Shown here piece after piece: positions 16,911 through 26,605 of a DNA stretch of 38,218 nucleotides (its first letter is position 1; each line of letters begins with the position of its first letter). A program made the translations under genes and the position numbers. The notes under the pieces were generated by a model. The model searched no databases and was not told the DNA's origin. It saw only the letters and a program-made list of their open reading frames with translations. The DNA is taken from the NCBI GenBank assembly GCA_025456015.1, contig JALOLK010000007.1, positions 1-38,218 of the forward strand, read 5' to 3'. The stretch is from Candidatus Nanopelagicales bacterium (GTDB taxonomy: Bacteria; Actinomycetota; Actinomycetes; S36-B12; CAIYMF01).

Positions 16911-19747
16911 CAGCTGCCTCCCAGCCTCGACGGTCCCGGCTCCGGGAGCTCCCCGGCGTGCCGGGCCAGGTGCACGGCCTCCCCGCGGGTCCCGGCCCCG
17001 AGTTTGGCGAAGATCCGCGACAGGTGCACGGCGACCGTGCGGTCCGACATCCCCAGGGTGCGGGCCACCTCGCGATTGGTCTGGCCGCGGGCGACCTCCA
17101 CCAGCACGTCGCGCTCCCGGGCGGTGAGCTGCCCCGCGGTGCGCACCGAGCGCCGGCCCAGTGCCCGGGCCAGCCGTTGGGCCGTCTCCTCGAGGGGCAC
17201 TGCGGCGAGGGCCCGCGCCGTCACGAGCGCGGCATCGAGCAGTGCCAGGGCCTGGCGGGGTTGCCCGGCGGCCGCCAGCGCGTGCGCGGCCCACACCTGG
17301 GCCCACGCCTGCCGGGAGGGCATGGGCAGGGCGGCCCACGCGTCGATCGCGGCCTGCCAGCCCTGCCCGCTGTGCAGGGCGCGCTCCTCGTGCTGCAGGG
17401 CGCGCAGCTCCACTGGCGCTCCCTCGGCCGAGCCCGCCGGCCCATCCGCGGGCCCTGCGACCAGCCATGCCTGCTCGCCCGCCTGCCCCGCGCCCTGCCC
17501 CGACCCGACGCCGATGGGGGAGGCGGTCACCTCGGTGAGGTCGACCGGGCCCCCGGGCCGCCCCTGCGCGCTGGCCAGCAGCCGCAGCGCGCCGACGCGC
17601 ACGAGCGCGGCCGCGAAGGGGTCGCCGGCCAGCGTCACGGCGAGCTCCAGGGCCTCCTGCACGAGGGCGAGCGCGGCGGAGCGCGGCAGGTCCTGCGCGA
17701 GCAGCGCCAGGCGCAGGCGAACCGCCATCACCTCGTAGGCGACCTCGGGATCGTCGAGTCGCCCCGCGCGCGCCAGCGCCTCGAGGCCCGCCCGGGCCTC
17801 GTCGGAACGGCCGAGGTCGGCGGCCAGCTCGAGGGCCACGAGTCGCAGCAGCACGGCCACCTGGGCGCCGAGCCGATCCTCGTGCGCGAGGGTGCGCTCG
17901 AGGTGCTCACCCAGCTCGGCCCAGCGACCCAGACCGTGCAGGGCCACCGCACGCGCCACGAGCAGCTGCCCACCGGCTGCAGCAGCCAGGCCGGTGCGCG
18001 CCAGCCGGGCCAGCTCCGCGGCGACCGAGGCCTCCATGGCGGCCAGCTCGCCGGCCCGCCAGAGCACGAAGACGCGGTTCGCGGCGATCCGGGCCTCGAG
18101 CGCGGCGTCACCGGCCTGCTCCGCGAGTGCCAGGGCGTGGTCGAACAGGGCCGGCTCCGGCTGGCCGACCAGGCTGCGCGCCAGGGCCAGGGCGCCGAGC
18201 GCGGCGGCCCGACCGGCCGGGTCGCCCGAGCGCTCGGCGCTGCGGCACGCGGCCTCGGCGGTCGCGACGGCGGCTGCGGGGTCGGCGAGCACCTGCTCCA
18301 TGCCCTGCAGCGTGAGCACCTCGGCGCGGGCCAACGCCTCCTCGGGGTCGTCCTCGGCGCCGGCAGGTCCGGCGTCCCCCGCGAGCCCCGGGTGCACCCC
18401 CAGCGCCGCCGCAGCCTCGGCGAGCGCACGTCCGGCGGCCTCGTGCTGGCCGGCCTGCAGCAGCGCGCGGTGCTGGCAGGTGAGCAGGCGGGCACGCCCG
18501 ACCCGCGCGCGCCGGGGCGTGGTGCGCAGGGTCTCGCCGAGCACCTCCAGGGCCTCGGCCGTGCGCCCCACCGCGAGCAGCGCCTCAGCGCTGTCCCGCG
18601 CCCGGCCCAGGGCTGCGGGGTCAGCCTCCGGCTCGCAGCGCCACGCGCGCAGCAGGTACTCGGCCCGGGCGTCGACGTCCCGGCCGGCCCCCGAGGCGGC
18701 CTCGCGCCACGCCGCCGCGGCCCCGGGGTCGCTGGCCAGCCCGAGGGCTCGGGCGCGCAGCCGGGCCGGGCCGCCGGACTGCGCCAGGGCCCCGGCCGTG
18801 GCCGCTGCGAGCGCGGCGACCTCGTCCCCACAGGTCGCCAGCGCCACCGGCCACCACGGCTCCGGGAGCACCCAGCCCGGCGGGCCGGATCCGTCGGGCT
18901 CGCGCCGGCGCAGCACGCCGTGCTGCTCGAGCAGCACGACGACCCCGGGCCCGGCGCTCGAGACGCCGAGCAGCTCGCGCCGGCCGAGGTGGCCCTCGGC
19001 GAGGCCAGCGACGAGGGCGACCGCCGGTCCGCGCGGGTGCAGCCCGGCCAGACGCTCGGCGGCGGGCTCCCGCGGGTCGGGCCACCGGCTCAGCGCCACC
19101 ATGAGCCCGGGCAGGCCGCCGGACAGATGGACCAGGGCCTGCGCCCGCGGGGCATCCGCGGGCGCCAGCGCCGCGGCCAGCCCGAGCGCCTCCTCGGATG
19201 GCAGTGGCCCCAGCCGGATCGTGCGGTCGGTCGGCCAGGGCACCGCCGCCACCCCCGTGGCCAGCACCAGGGCCCGGGTTCCGGCCAGCGCGTGGATCGT
19301 GGTCGCCAGCGCCGAAGCGGCCAGGGCCTCGAGGGCGTCGGAGCGCTGCACCACCAGCACGAGCGGGTCACCGCCCGGTCCGGCGAGCCGTCGGCCGAGC
19401 CGGGCGCCCACGACGCTCGGGCGCACCTCCACCGGCACGGCGGCCAGGTCGGCCACCAGCTCGTCGAGGCCGGTGGACGCGCGCAGCGCGTCCGCGCCGG
19501 CCAGCAGCCCAGCCAGCGGGGCGTACGCCGCGTCACGGCCGCCGCCCCGGGTGCCCACCCAGCGGTGCGCGAGGCCCCGCTCGGCCAGCTCCCTGCGCAG
19601 CGCCGCGAGCAGCGCGGGGAGCCCGGCCCCCGGCACCCCGACCAGCGCGAGCGAGCGGGTGGCCCCGGCCCGGGCCGCGGCGAACTCCCCGAGCAGCCGG
19701 TCCAGCTCGGCGTCGCGCCCGACCAGCCGGGTCGCGGACGGGGACAT
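16910..19747 (-). CDS. LuxR-type large (LAL) regulator with degenerate P-loop
   Basis: 945 residues with the LAL/MalT-like plan: an N-terminal STAND-type ATPase region, a long Ala/Leu-rich TPR-like helical middle (about 330-860) and a C-terminal LuxR helix-turn-helix (residues ~874-930: LTARERDVLVEVARGQTNRE, then DRTVAVHLSRIFAKLGAGTR). The P-loop is LVGVPGAGLPALL: the canonical Lys-Ser/Thr are replaced by Leu-Pro. The Walker B region reads LVLVVQRSD instead of an Asp-Asp core. ATP binding is therefore doubtful, unlike typical LAL proteins. It diverges from the alpha-galactoside operon across a 213-bp gap and is the natural candidate regulator of it, as MalT-like proteins are for sugar operons. 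Confidence 0.87.
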   Translation of the reverse strand: MSPSATRLVGRDAELDRLLGEFAAARAGATRSLALVGVPGAGLPALLAALRRELAERGLAHRWVGTRGGGRDAAYAPLAGLLAGADALRASTGLDELVADLAAVPVEVRPSVVGARLGRRLAGPGGDPLVLVVQRSDALEALAASALATTIHALAGTRALVLATGVAAVPWPTDRTIRLGPLPSEEALGLAAALAPADAPRAQALVHLSGGLPGLMVALSRWPDPREPAAERLAGLHPRGPAVALVAGLAEGHLGRRELLGVSSAGPGVVVLLEQHGVLRRREPDGSGPPGWVLPEPWWPVALATCGDEVAALAAATAGALAQSGGPARLRARALGLASDPGAAAAWREAASGAGRDVDARAEYLLRAWRCEPEADPAALGRARDSAEALLAVGRTAEALEVLGETLRTTPRRARVGRARLLTCQHRALLQAGQHEAAGRALAEAAAALGVHPGLAGDAGPAGAEDDPEEALARAEVLTLQGMEQVLADPAAAVATAEAACRSAERSGDPAGRAAALGALALARSLVGQPEPALFDHALALAEQAGDAALEARIAANRVFVLWRAGELAAMEASVAAELARLARTGLAAAAGGQLLVARAVALHGLGRWAELGEHLERTLAHEDRLGAQVAVLLRLVALELAADLGRSDEARAGLEALARAGRLDDPEVAYEVMAVRLRLALLAQDLPRSAALALVQEALELAVTLAGDPFAAALVRVGALRLLASAQGRPGGPVDLTEVTASPIGVGSGQGAGQAGEQAWLVAGPADGPAGSAEGAPVELRALQHEERALHSGQGWQAAIDAWAALPMPSRQAWAQVWAAHALAAAGQPRQALALLDAALVTARALAAVPLEETAQRLARALGRRSVRTAGQLTARERDVLVEVARGQTNREVARTLGMSDRTVAVHLSRIFAKLGAGTRGEAVHLARHAGELPEPGPSRLGGS

Positions 19748-19960
19748 GCGGGCAACGGTGGCACATCGCGCCCCCCGCACGGGCCCCGTTACCGCGACGA
19801 CATCTCCCGGAAATCCGCCTGTCACCGCGCCGCGCTGCTTGCCGACGGCTATCGTCCGAAGTGTCACGTCTGTCCGGTGAATCGACCATGCGGCGCAACG
19901 CCACGGGTCGTCGGCGTGACCGTGCCTGTCCGGGCGCGAACGATGAGAGAGGATCAGGAT

Positions 19961-21292
19961 TTGCGAATCCGACATGGAGTGGTGGCCGGCGTGGTGCTGG
20001 CCCTGGCCCTGACGGGCTGTTCGAGCACCGAGGAGGGCACCGACGAGGGCACCTCGGGCGCGAGCGAGCCCGCCGCCTCCGCCGCCGCAGTCGACCTGCG
20101 CTGGCGCACCCGGCCCGACAACCAGGCCGAGGCCGACGTGTACAAGTCCATCTCGGACGAGATCACGGCCAAGAACATCGGCCTGAACCTCACCTACGAG
20201 GCGGGCAACTCCGAGGGCTCGCCCTACCAGGACAAGCTCAAGACCGAGCTGTCCGCGGGCACGGCCCCCGACGTGTTCTGGATCCCCGGCACCGACGTGG
20301 CCGACTTCGCCAAGGCGGGCCTGATCCTCAATGCCTCCGAGGTGGCCAGCGCCGCCGGCTTCAACGCCGCGGACTTCTACCCCGGTCCCATGGACCAGCT
20401 GCAGGTCGATCCGGCCACCGGCCAGAAGGCCGACGGCTTCCTGTGGGGCGTCCCGCGTGACGTCTCCACCTTCGCGCTCTACCTCAACCTGGACCTGATC
20501 GACCAGGCGGGCGTGGACGATCCCCGTGAGCTCGCGGCCAACGGCGAGTGGGACTGGGCGGCCTTCGAGGAGACCGCCAAGGCCATCACCGACCTCGGCG
20601 GCGGCGTCAAGGGCTTCGGCGCCGGCGGCTGGTGGGCCAACTGGGGCTACTTCGTGAACTCGGCCGGCGGCTCGTTCTTCAACGAGGACCGCACCGCCTG
20701 CAACCTGGACTCCGACGAGTCGATCGCGGGCATCTCGTACTTCCAGAACATGTACGAGCAGGGCTACGGCGTGGCCTTCGGCGAGGACCCGGAGCCGGTC
20801 TACAAGAGCGGCAAGCTCGGCATGTTCATCAACGGTCGCTGGGCCACCCCCGGCACCCGTGAGATCACCGACTTCAACTGGGACGTGGCCCCGCTGCCCA
20901 CCGGTGACGCCCCCGGCAAGAACTGGCTGTTCTGGGGTGCCTACGTGATCAACGCCGACACGGCCGATCCCGCGGCAGCCTGGAAGCTGGTCCAGGAGCT
21001 GACCAGCCTCGAGGTCCAGAACAAGGTGGCCGAGCTGGGCGCGAACATCCCGTCGCGCACCTCCGCGGACGCCATCACGCAGTTCCTCACCTACACGCCG
21101 CCGGAGAACAACCAGGCGTTCGTCGACGGGATCCAGAACGACCCCGTCGCCGAGGGCCCGCTCTGGAACGGCAACTGGCCGGCCTTCGACAAGGCCGCCG
21201 GTGACGAGGTGACCGCCCTGATGAACGGCTCGATCTCGCTCGACGAGTACGAGTCGACCATCTGCGAGGTCACCGCACCCGCGTTCGAGTAG
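19961..21292 (+). CDS. ABC transporter sugar-binding lipoprotein
   Basis: I chose TTG 19961: GAGAGAGGA ends 7 bases upstream, and it gives a textbook lipoprotein signal (MRIRHGVV start, then VLALALTGC with Cys as the lipidated residue). ATG 19943 is in frame but has no ribosome-binding site and would add an acidic N-terminus unsuited to a signal peptide. The 443-residue product is an extracellular solute-binding protein of the MalE-like family 1: GTAPDVFWIPGTDVADFAKAG, DGFLWGVPRDVSTFALYLN, GKLGMFINGRW and NWLFWGAYVIN. The permease, alpha-galactosidase and galactokinase genes that follow imply alpha-galactosides (raffinose/melibiose type) as ligands. A hairpin after the stop may raise the level of this message over that of the permeases. 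Confidence 0.92.
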   Translation: MRIRHGVVAGVVLALALTGCSSTEEGTDEGTSGASEPAASAAAVDLRWRTRPDNQAEADVYKSISDEITAKNIGLNLTYEAGNSEGSPYQDKLKTELSAGTAPDVFWIPGTDVADFAKAGLILNASEVASAAGFNAADFYPGPMDQLQVDPATGQKADGFLWGVPRDVSTFALYLNLDLIDQAGVDDPRELAANGEWDWAAFEETAKAITDLGGGVKGFGAGGWWANWGYFVNSAGGSFFNEDRTACNLDSDESIAGISYFQNMYEQGYGVAFGEDPEPVYKSGKLGMFINGRWATPGTREITDFNWDVAPLPTGDAPGKNWLFWGAYVINADTADPAAAWKLVQELTSLEVQNKVAELGANIPSRTSADAITQFLTYTPPENNQAFVDGIQNDPVAEGPLWNGNWPAFDKAAGDEVTALMNGSISLDEYESTICEVTAPAFE

Positions 21293-21312
21293 CACGGGCG
21301 CACCCTGCACAT

Positions 21313-21354
21313 GGATGGGTCCCGGGTTCCGAACAGGGGGCCCGGGGCCCATCC
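21313..21354 (+). promoter_or_regulatory. Stem-loop between binding-protein and permease genes
   Basis: GGATGGGTCCCGGG (21313-21326) pairs with CCCGGGGCCCATCC (21341-21354) over 14 positions including one G-U wobble, with a 14-base loop. In binding-protein-dependent operons, such intercistronic hairpins commonly protect the upstream message or terminate part of the transcripts, giving excess binding protein over permease. There is no T-run. Confidence 0.6.
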
Positions 21355-21393
21355 GCATGACCAGCCCTGTCTGTCGCTGACGAGGAGGCGAGC

Positions 21394-23136
21394 ATGACTG
21401 CTGGGGTCGTGGCGGCCGAGGACCGCGAGCTGACGCCGTCGTCGGAGCAGGACGAGGGCTTCGCCCGCCTGCTGCGCGGGGTGCAGCTCTGGCACCTGTT
21501 CCTGGCGGGGGTGTCCACCTGGGTGCTGGTGAACATCGCCGCGGGCCTGTGGGCCCTGCCGGCGTCGACCCGCACGGCGCTGGGGATCGTCGGCGGGGTG
21601 GGCCTGGCGCTCAACCTGCTCGCGGTGGTCCTCATCGGCCGCCGGGTGCGGGCCGGCCGGACGCTGTCGTTCGCGATCAGCGTCCTGGTCGCCCTCTTCG
21701 CGTTCGTGGTGCTGTTCGTCCAGCTGCAGATCGCCGAGGGCCTCGACGTCTTCGCCGGGGCCTTCCAGCGCGCCTTCCCGGCCCTGCTGGTCGTGGCGGT
21801 CGGCGTGGTCTGGTGGGTGGTGGCCCGACGCATCCACAAGCGGCTGCTGCCGCCCGGGACGCACCTCACCGACGAGGGCGTGTCCCAGGGCGCGGTGCGG
21901 GCCACGAAGTGGCTGCAGTGGGCCGGCCTGGCCGTGGTCGGCATCGGCCTGGTGTGGTGGCTGATCCTCATGCGCGCCCAGCGCGCCCTGCTCTTCTTCT
22001 GGGACGCCATCTCCGCCGACCCGGTCCGCTCCGTGGCAGCGCTGCTGCTGCTCGCGGCCGCGTGGTGGGCGTTGCGCACGGTCATCTCCGACCGGTCCGC
22101 GCGCTACTTCGAGGTGCAGGCGGCCCAGGCCGAGGCCCTCACCGGCTGGCTGTACCTGTCGCCGAACCTGCTGGGCTTCCTGGCGTTCTTCGCCGGACCG
22201 CTGGTCTTCTCGATGATCATCTCGTTCTACGACTGGGACGGGATCACCGACGCGGTCTTCGTCGGCATCGACAACTACCGCCAGACCCTGGCGCTGAGCG
22301 TGGCATCGTCGGCCGAGGCCCTGCCGCCGGGCTACACCGAGGTGTTCGGCCTGCCGTTCAGCGATTCCGTGGTCGGCGGGACCGACCCGCTGTTCTGGAA
22401 GTCGATCGCCAACATCTTCCTGTTCCTGCTGGTCGCGGTGCCCGGGGCCGTGCTCAGCGCGCTGTTCCTCGCCGTGATGATCCACACCGGGTACCGGGGC
22501 ACCAAGGGCTTCCGCGCGGTGTTCTTCGTGCCGGCCGTCGCCGGCGTGATCGGCGTGACGCTGATCTGGAAGCAGATGTTCAACGCCACGGTCGGCTTCA
22601 TCAACTGGGGGATCACGGCAGCTGGCCAGCTGGCCAACGTGGTGCTGCCGGGCGACCCGTTCTCCGACCGCATCGAGATCGGCTGGCTGTCGGACCCGAA
22701 CGTCGCGCTGCTCGCGGTCTGCATCGTGTTCGTGTGGTCGCAGTTCGGCTTCAACACGGTGCTGTTCACCGCCGGCCTGCAGGGCATCGGCCGTGACCTC
22801 TACGAGGCCGCCGAGCTCGACGGCTGCAACGCCTGGCAGCAGTTCCGCAACGTGACGCTGCCGCAGCTGCGGGAGACGACCTTCTTCGTCACGGTCACCA
22901 CCGTGATCCTGGCCCTGCAGCTGTTCGACATCGTGTACGCGCTGAACCAGCCCAACCCGGTCGGGCATCCGGACAACGCGACGCTCACGCCCGTGGTCTA
23001 CATCTACCAGTTGGGCTTCCAGCAGGACGCCTTCGGCCGTGCCAGCGCGGTGGCCTGGGTCCTGTTCGTGATCATCTTCATCTTCACCCTGGCCCAGTTC
23101 CGGGCCCAGCGATCCGACGTGGAGGGGACCCGATGA
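21394..23136 (+). CDS. ABC sugar permease (MalF type) with extra N-terminal membrane region
   Basis: 580 residues, GAGGAGG before the ATG. Residues ~255-580 are a standard inner-membrane permease: LTGWLYLSPNLLGFLAFF at its start, the EAA loop YEAAELDGCNAWQQFRNVTLPQL near 470, and a final TM segment. The first ~240 residues are unusual for the family and contain about six extra hydrophobic segments (HLFLAGVSTWVLVNIAAGLW, LGIVGGVGLALNLLAVVLI, FAISVLVALFAFVVLFV, ALLVVAVGVVWWVVA and others). The downstream permease start overlaps its stop (ATGA). No ATPase gene is nearby; a shared MsiK-like ATPase elsewhere is the known actinobacterial arrangement. Confidence 0.9.
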   Translation: MTAGVVAAEDRELTPSSEQDEGFARLLRGVQLWHLFLAGVSTWVLVNIAAGLWALPASTRTALGIVGGVGLALNLLAVVLIGRRVRAGRTLSFAISVLVALFAFVVLFVQLQIAEGLDVFAGAFQRAFPALLVVAVGVVWWVVARRIHKRLLPPGTHLTDEGVSQGAVRATKWLQWAGLAVVGIGLVWWLILMRAQRALLFFWDAISADPVRSVAALLLLAAAWWALRTVISDRSARYFEVQAAQAEALTGWLYLSPNLLGFLAFFAGPLVFSMIISFYDWDGITDAVFVGIDNYRQTLALSVASSAEALPPGYTEVFGLPFSDSVVGGTDPLFWKSIANIFLFLLVAVPGAVLSALFLAVMIHTGYRGTKGFRAVFFVPAVAGVIGVTLIWKQMFNATVGFINWGITAAGQLANVVLPGDPFSDRIEIGWLSDPNVALLAVCIVFVWSQFGFNTVLFTAGLQGIGRDLYEAAELDGCNAWQQFRNVTLPQLRETTFFVTVTTVILALQLFDIVYALNQPNPVGHPDNATLTPVVYIYQLGFQQDAFGRASAVAWVLFVIIFIFTLAQFRAQRSDVEGTR

Positions 23137-24347
23137 GCCGCTCGGGCAAGCCGGTGCGGGGCGTGCGGGGCCACGCCGCCCGGGCCTTCGTCTACCTCAC
23201 GCTGGCGGTCGCCGGCATGGTGGTCCTGATCCCGTTCATCTTCGCCCTGTCCGGGTCGTTCAAGACCGCCGAGGACGTGTTCACCTACCCGCCGCGGCTG
23301 CTGCCGCACGTGCCGGCGACGGCGACGGTGGACGGCGAGGACCTGCCGGTGTTCACGGTGCCCCTGCCCGACGGCAGCACCGCGGACCTCGCGCGCGTCG
23401 AGAACGGCACGAGCCTGCGCGAGTTCCGCTCGCTGGAGGATCCGGACCTGGTCCTGGTCGCCCCCCGCGACCAGCTCACCGCGACCGGCACCACCGTCGT
23501 GGTCGACGGCGAGGAGAAGGACGTCTACATCGCGACCATCGACGGCGCCCAGGTCGAGGTCTACGACAACCGCTCGCGGATCGGCGGCACGTACATCGAC
23601 CCCGCCGATCCCGCCGCGCCGCCGGTGTTCGCGGTGCCGGCCGACGTCGTCGCGGTCGAGGAGGTCGAGTTCCAGCGGGGCAACTACAGCACGGTGTTCA
23701 ACCTCAACGGGTTCAACCGGGCGCTGACCAACACCGTGCTGGTCACGATCCTGGTGGTGGTCGGCCAGGTCGTCACGAGCATCCTCGGCGGCTACGCGTT
23801 CGCCCGGCTGCGCTTCAAGGGCCGGGAGAAGCTGTTCCTGCTCTACCTCGGGTCCATCATGATCCCGTTCGTCGTGCTCATCATCCCGCTGTACCGGCTC
23901 ATGGTCTCGATCGGCTGGGTCAACGACCTGGTCTCCCTGGTGATCCCATTCGTGTTCACGGCGTACGGCACCTTCCTCATGCGGCAGTTCTTCGTGACGA
24001 TCCCCAAGGAGCTCGAGGAGGCGGCCGTGCTCGACGGCGCCTCGCGCTGGACGATCCTGTGGCGGGTCTTCGTGCCGCTGTCGGTCCCCGCGATCGCCAC
24101 GCTGACCACGTTCGCGTTCCTCTACGCGTGGAACTCGTTCGTGTGGCCGTTGATCGTGATCGACTCGGGCAACCAGGAGAACAGCGTGCTGGCCCTGACG
24201 CTGGCCACCTTGGGCGGCCGCGCGGCCGATGCCCCGAACCTGGTGCTCGCCGGTGTCATGATCGCGATGATCCCGCCGGTCACGGTGTTCCTGCTGGCCC
24301 AGCGCTACTTCGTCGAGAACGTGGCCAGCAGCGGCATCAAGGGCTGA
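23133..24347 (+). CDS. ABC sugar permease (MalG type) with large extracytoplasmic insert
   Basis: 404 residues; its ATG overlaps the stop of the MalF-type gene by 4 bases. TM1 (about 20-40) leads into the usual FKTAEDVFTYPPRLLP. In most MalG-type proteins the NYxxVF segment follows within some 10 residues. Here it is delayed to residue ~184 by an insert of about 120 residues made of short strand-like units (GEDLPVFTVPLPDGS, DGEEKDVYIATIDGAQVEVY). Then follow TM helices, the EAA loop LEEAAVLDGASRWTILWRVF near 290, and a C-terminal FVENVASSGIKG typical of the family. The insert should face the outside and may contact the binding protein. One base separates the stop from the alpha-galactosidase start. 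Confidence 0.9.
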   Translation: MSRSGKPVRGVRGHAARAFVYLTLAVAGMVVLIPFIFALSGSFKTAEDVFTYPPRLLPHVPATATVDGEDLPVFTVPLPDGSTADLARVENGTSLREFRSLEDPDLVLVAPRDQLTATGTTVVVDGEEKDVYIATIDGAQVEVYDNRSRIGGTYIDPADPAAPPVFAVPADVVAVEEVEFQRGNYSTVFNLNGFNRALTNTVLVTILVVVGQVVTSILGGYAFARLRFKGREKLFLLYLGSIMIPFVVLIIPLYRLMVSIGWVNDLVSLVIPFVFTAYGTFLMRQFFVTIPKELEEAAVLDGASRWTILWRVFVPLSVPAIATLTTFAFLYAWNSFVWPLIVIDSGNQENSVLALTLATLGGRAADAPNLVLAGVMIAMIPPVTVFLLAQRYFVENVASSGIKG

Positions 24348-24348
24348 G

Positions 24349-26547
24349 GTGGCCCCGCCCGACCAGCCGCACGTGGTGCACCTGCGGGCCGGTGGCACGA
24401 GCGTCGTGCTGCGCCTCGACGCCGACCGGCTGCCGTGCGTGCTGCACTGGGGCCCCGACCTCGGACCGCTGTCCGACGCCGACCTGCGGCCGCTGCTGGC
24501 CGCCCTGGCGATGCCCTACGTGGACAGCCCCATGGCCAGCCAGGAGGCGGTGGCCCTGCTGCCGCAGCACTCGTCGGGGTGGTTGGGCCAGCCGGGCCTG
24601 CTCGGCAGCCGGGAGGGCCGGGACTGGTCGGTCGGCTTCGACGAGGTCACCCATGAGGTGACCACCGCCGGCACCCCCGGGTGGGCCGACGGCCCCTCCG
24701 GGGCGCAGCGGCTGCGGTCGGTGGGGACCGACCGGATCAGCGAGCTCGAGGTGGTCGTCGAGCTGGAGGTGCTGGCCAGCGGGCTGGTGCGGCTGCGCGC
24801 CGCGGTGCGCAACCTGGGGCAGCAGCCCTACCAGGTGGACCGGCTCGAACCCGCCCTGCCGGTGCCCGCCGAGGCCGGTGAGCTGCTCGACATGGCCGGG
24901 CGGCACAGCCACGAGCGCACCCCGCAGCGCCGGCCGTTCGGCGTGGGCCACTGGGTGCGCGAGTCGTGGGGCGGCCGGCCCGGCCACGACGCGGCCACGC
25001 TGCTCTGCGCCGGCCAGCCGGGCTTCGCCTTCCGCACCGGCCGGGTGTGGGGCGTGCACCTGGCCTGCAGCGGCAACCAGGTGCTCGGCGCGGAGCACGC
25101 GGTGACCGGCTGGCGGCTGCTGCGCGGCGGCGAGCGGCTGCTCCCCGGGGAGGTGCGCCTGGCCGCGGGCCAGGCCTACGCGTCGCCGTGGCTGCTCGGC
25201 TCCTGGGGCGAGGGCCTCGACGAGCTGGCCGGGCGCTTCCACCGGATGCTGCGCGCCCGCCCGCAGCACCCGCGCCGGCCGCGGCCGGTGCTGCTCAACG
25301 TCTGGGAGGCCGTCTACTTCGACCACGACCTCGACCGGCTGCGGGCGCTGGCCGACCGCGCCGCGGAGCTGGGCATCGAGCGGTTCGTGCTCGACGACGG
25401 CTGGTTCCGCGGGCGACGCGACGACCGCTCGGGCCTGGGGGACTGGTACGTCGACGAGCAGGTGTGGCCCGAGGGCCTGGCCCCGCTGGTGGACCACGTG
25501 CGCGGCCTCGGGATGGAGTTCGGGCTGTGGTTCGAGCCCGAGATGGTGAGCCTGGACTCCGAGCTCGCCACCGCGCACCCCGACTGGCTGCTGCGCACGC
25601 GACGCGGTGTGGGCCCCGCGTCGCGCCACCAGCACGTGCTCGACCTGGCCCACCCCGACGCCTTCGACCACGTCCTGGGCCGCATGTCCGCGCTCATCGA
25701 CGAGTACGGGATCGCCTACGTGAAGTGGGACCACAACCGCCCGCTCGTCGAGGCCGGCCGGGGGCCCGCCGGGACGCCCGGGGTGCACGAGCAGACCGCG
25801 GCCGCCTACCGGCTCATGGCCGAGCTCAAGGCGCGCCACCCGGGCCTGGAGATCGAGTCCTGCAGCGCGGGGGGTGCGCGGGTGGACCTCGGGATCCTCG
25901 AGCACGCCGACCGGGTGTGGGTCTCGGACTGCATCGACGCGCACGAGCGGCACCGCATCGTGCGCTGGACCGGCCTGCTGCTGCCCCCCGAGCTCATGGG
26001 CACCCATGTCGGCTCCGGCGTGGACCACACCACCGGCCGCCGGCACGACCTGGACTTCCGGGCCGGCACCGCCATGTGGGGCCACATGGGCGTGGAGTGG
26101 GACCTCACCGCGGCCTCACCCGAGGAGCGGGCCGAGCTCGGCGCCTGGATCGCGTTCCACCAACAGGTGCGCGCGCTGCTGCACAGCGGCGACGTCGTGC
26201 ACGCCGACCTGGCCAACCCCGCGCTGCAGCTCGAGGGTGTGGTCGCCGCCGACCGCAGCGAGGCGCTCTACGTGCTGGCAGCGCTGGACCACACCCTGAC
26301 CTGGCCGCCGGGCCGGGTGCCCCTGCCGGGGCTGGACCCCGAGCGCACCTACCGGGTGGACGTGCCACCGCCGGGGGACCGCCTGGTGCGCGGCGCCGGG
26401 ACCGACCGGCGGGTCCCGGGCTGGGTCGCGGGCGGGGCCGCGCTGACCGGGCGGGTGCTGGCCGAGGTGGGCCTGCAGGCCCCGCTGCTCGGGGTGGACC
26501 AGCTCGTGCTGCTGCGGGCGGTGGCGGTGCCGGACCCGGCGCCATGA
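24349..26547 (+). CDS. Alpha-galactosidase, GH36 family
   Basis: 732 residues, the usual bacterial GH36 length, starting at GTG one base after the permease stop. An N-terminal beta-sandwich domain (about 1-300) is followed by a TIM barrel: LLNVWEAVYFDHD, ERFVLDDGWF and GLWFEPEMVS. The nucleophile Asp461 is in YVKWDHNR, and the acid/base Asp segment is SDCIDAHER near 526-534. The substrate-shaping ESCSAGGARVDLG loop is kept. A C-terminal beta domain closes the protein. No signal peptide is present, so it hydrolyses imported alpha-galactosides (melibiose, raffinose) inside the cell, releasing galactose for the kinase encoded next. Confidence 0.95.
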   Translation: MAPPDQPHVVHLRAGGTSVVLRLDADRLPCVLHWGPDLGPLSDADLRPLLAALAMPYVDSPMASQEAVALLPQHSSGWLGQPGLLGSREGRDWSVGFDEVTHEVTTAGTPGWADGPSGAQRLRSVGTDRISELEVVVELEVLASGLVRLRAAVRNLGQQPYQVDRLEPALPVPAEAGELLDMAGRHSHERTPQRRPFGVGHWVRESWGGRPGHDAATLLCAGQPGFAFRTGRVWGVHLACSGNQVLGAEHAVTGWRLLRGGERLLPGEVRLAAGQAYASPWLLGSWGEGLDELAGRFHRMLRARPQHPRRPRPVLLNVWEAVYFDHDLDRLRALADRAAELGIERFVLDDGWFRGRRDDRSGLGDWYVDEQVWPEGLAPLVDHVRGLGMEFGLWFEPEMVSLDSELATAHPDWLLRTRRGVGPASRHQHVLDLAHPDAFDHVLGRMSALIDEYGIAYVKWDHNRPLVEAGRGPAGTPGVHEQTAAAYRLMAELKARHPGLEIESCSAGGARVDLGILEHADRVWVSDCIDAHERHRIVRWTGLLLPPELMGTHVGSGVDHTTGRRHDLDFRAGTAMWGHMGVEWDLTAASPEERAELGAWIAFHQQVRALLHSGDVVHADLANPALQLEGVVAADRSEALYVLAALDHTLTWPPGRVPLPGLDPERTYRVDVPPPGDRLVRGAGTDRRVPGWVAGGAALTGRVLAEVGLQAPLLGVDQLVLLRAVAVPDPAP

Positions 26548-26605
26548 CCCGTCCCAGCGCTGCCCTGCGCGCCTGCCGACCACCGATCGAGCCCAGGAGG
26601 AGCCC

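Noticed and set aside
16655-19942. Long plus-strand frame opposite the LAL regulator, continuous with the binding protein
   Set aside because: The translation before 19943 is Arg/Gly/Pro-rich noise, and the true lipoprotein signal starts at about 19943-19961.
19748-21358. Minus-strand extension of the LAL regulator frame toward 21358
   Set aside because: It is opposite the clearly coding binding-protein gene. The ATG at 19747 begins the conserved regulator sequence.
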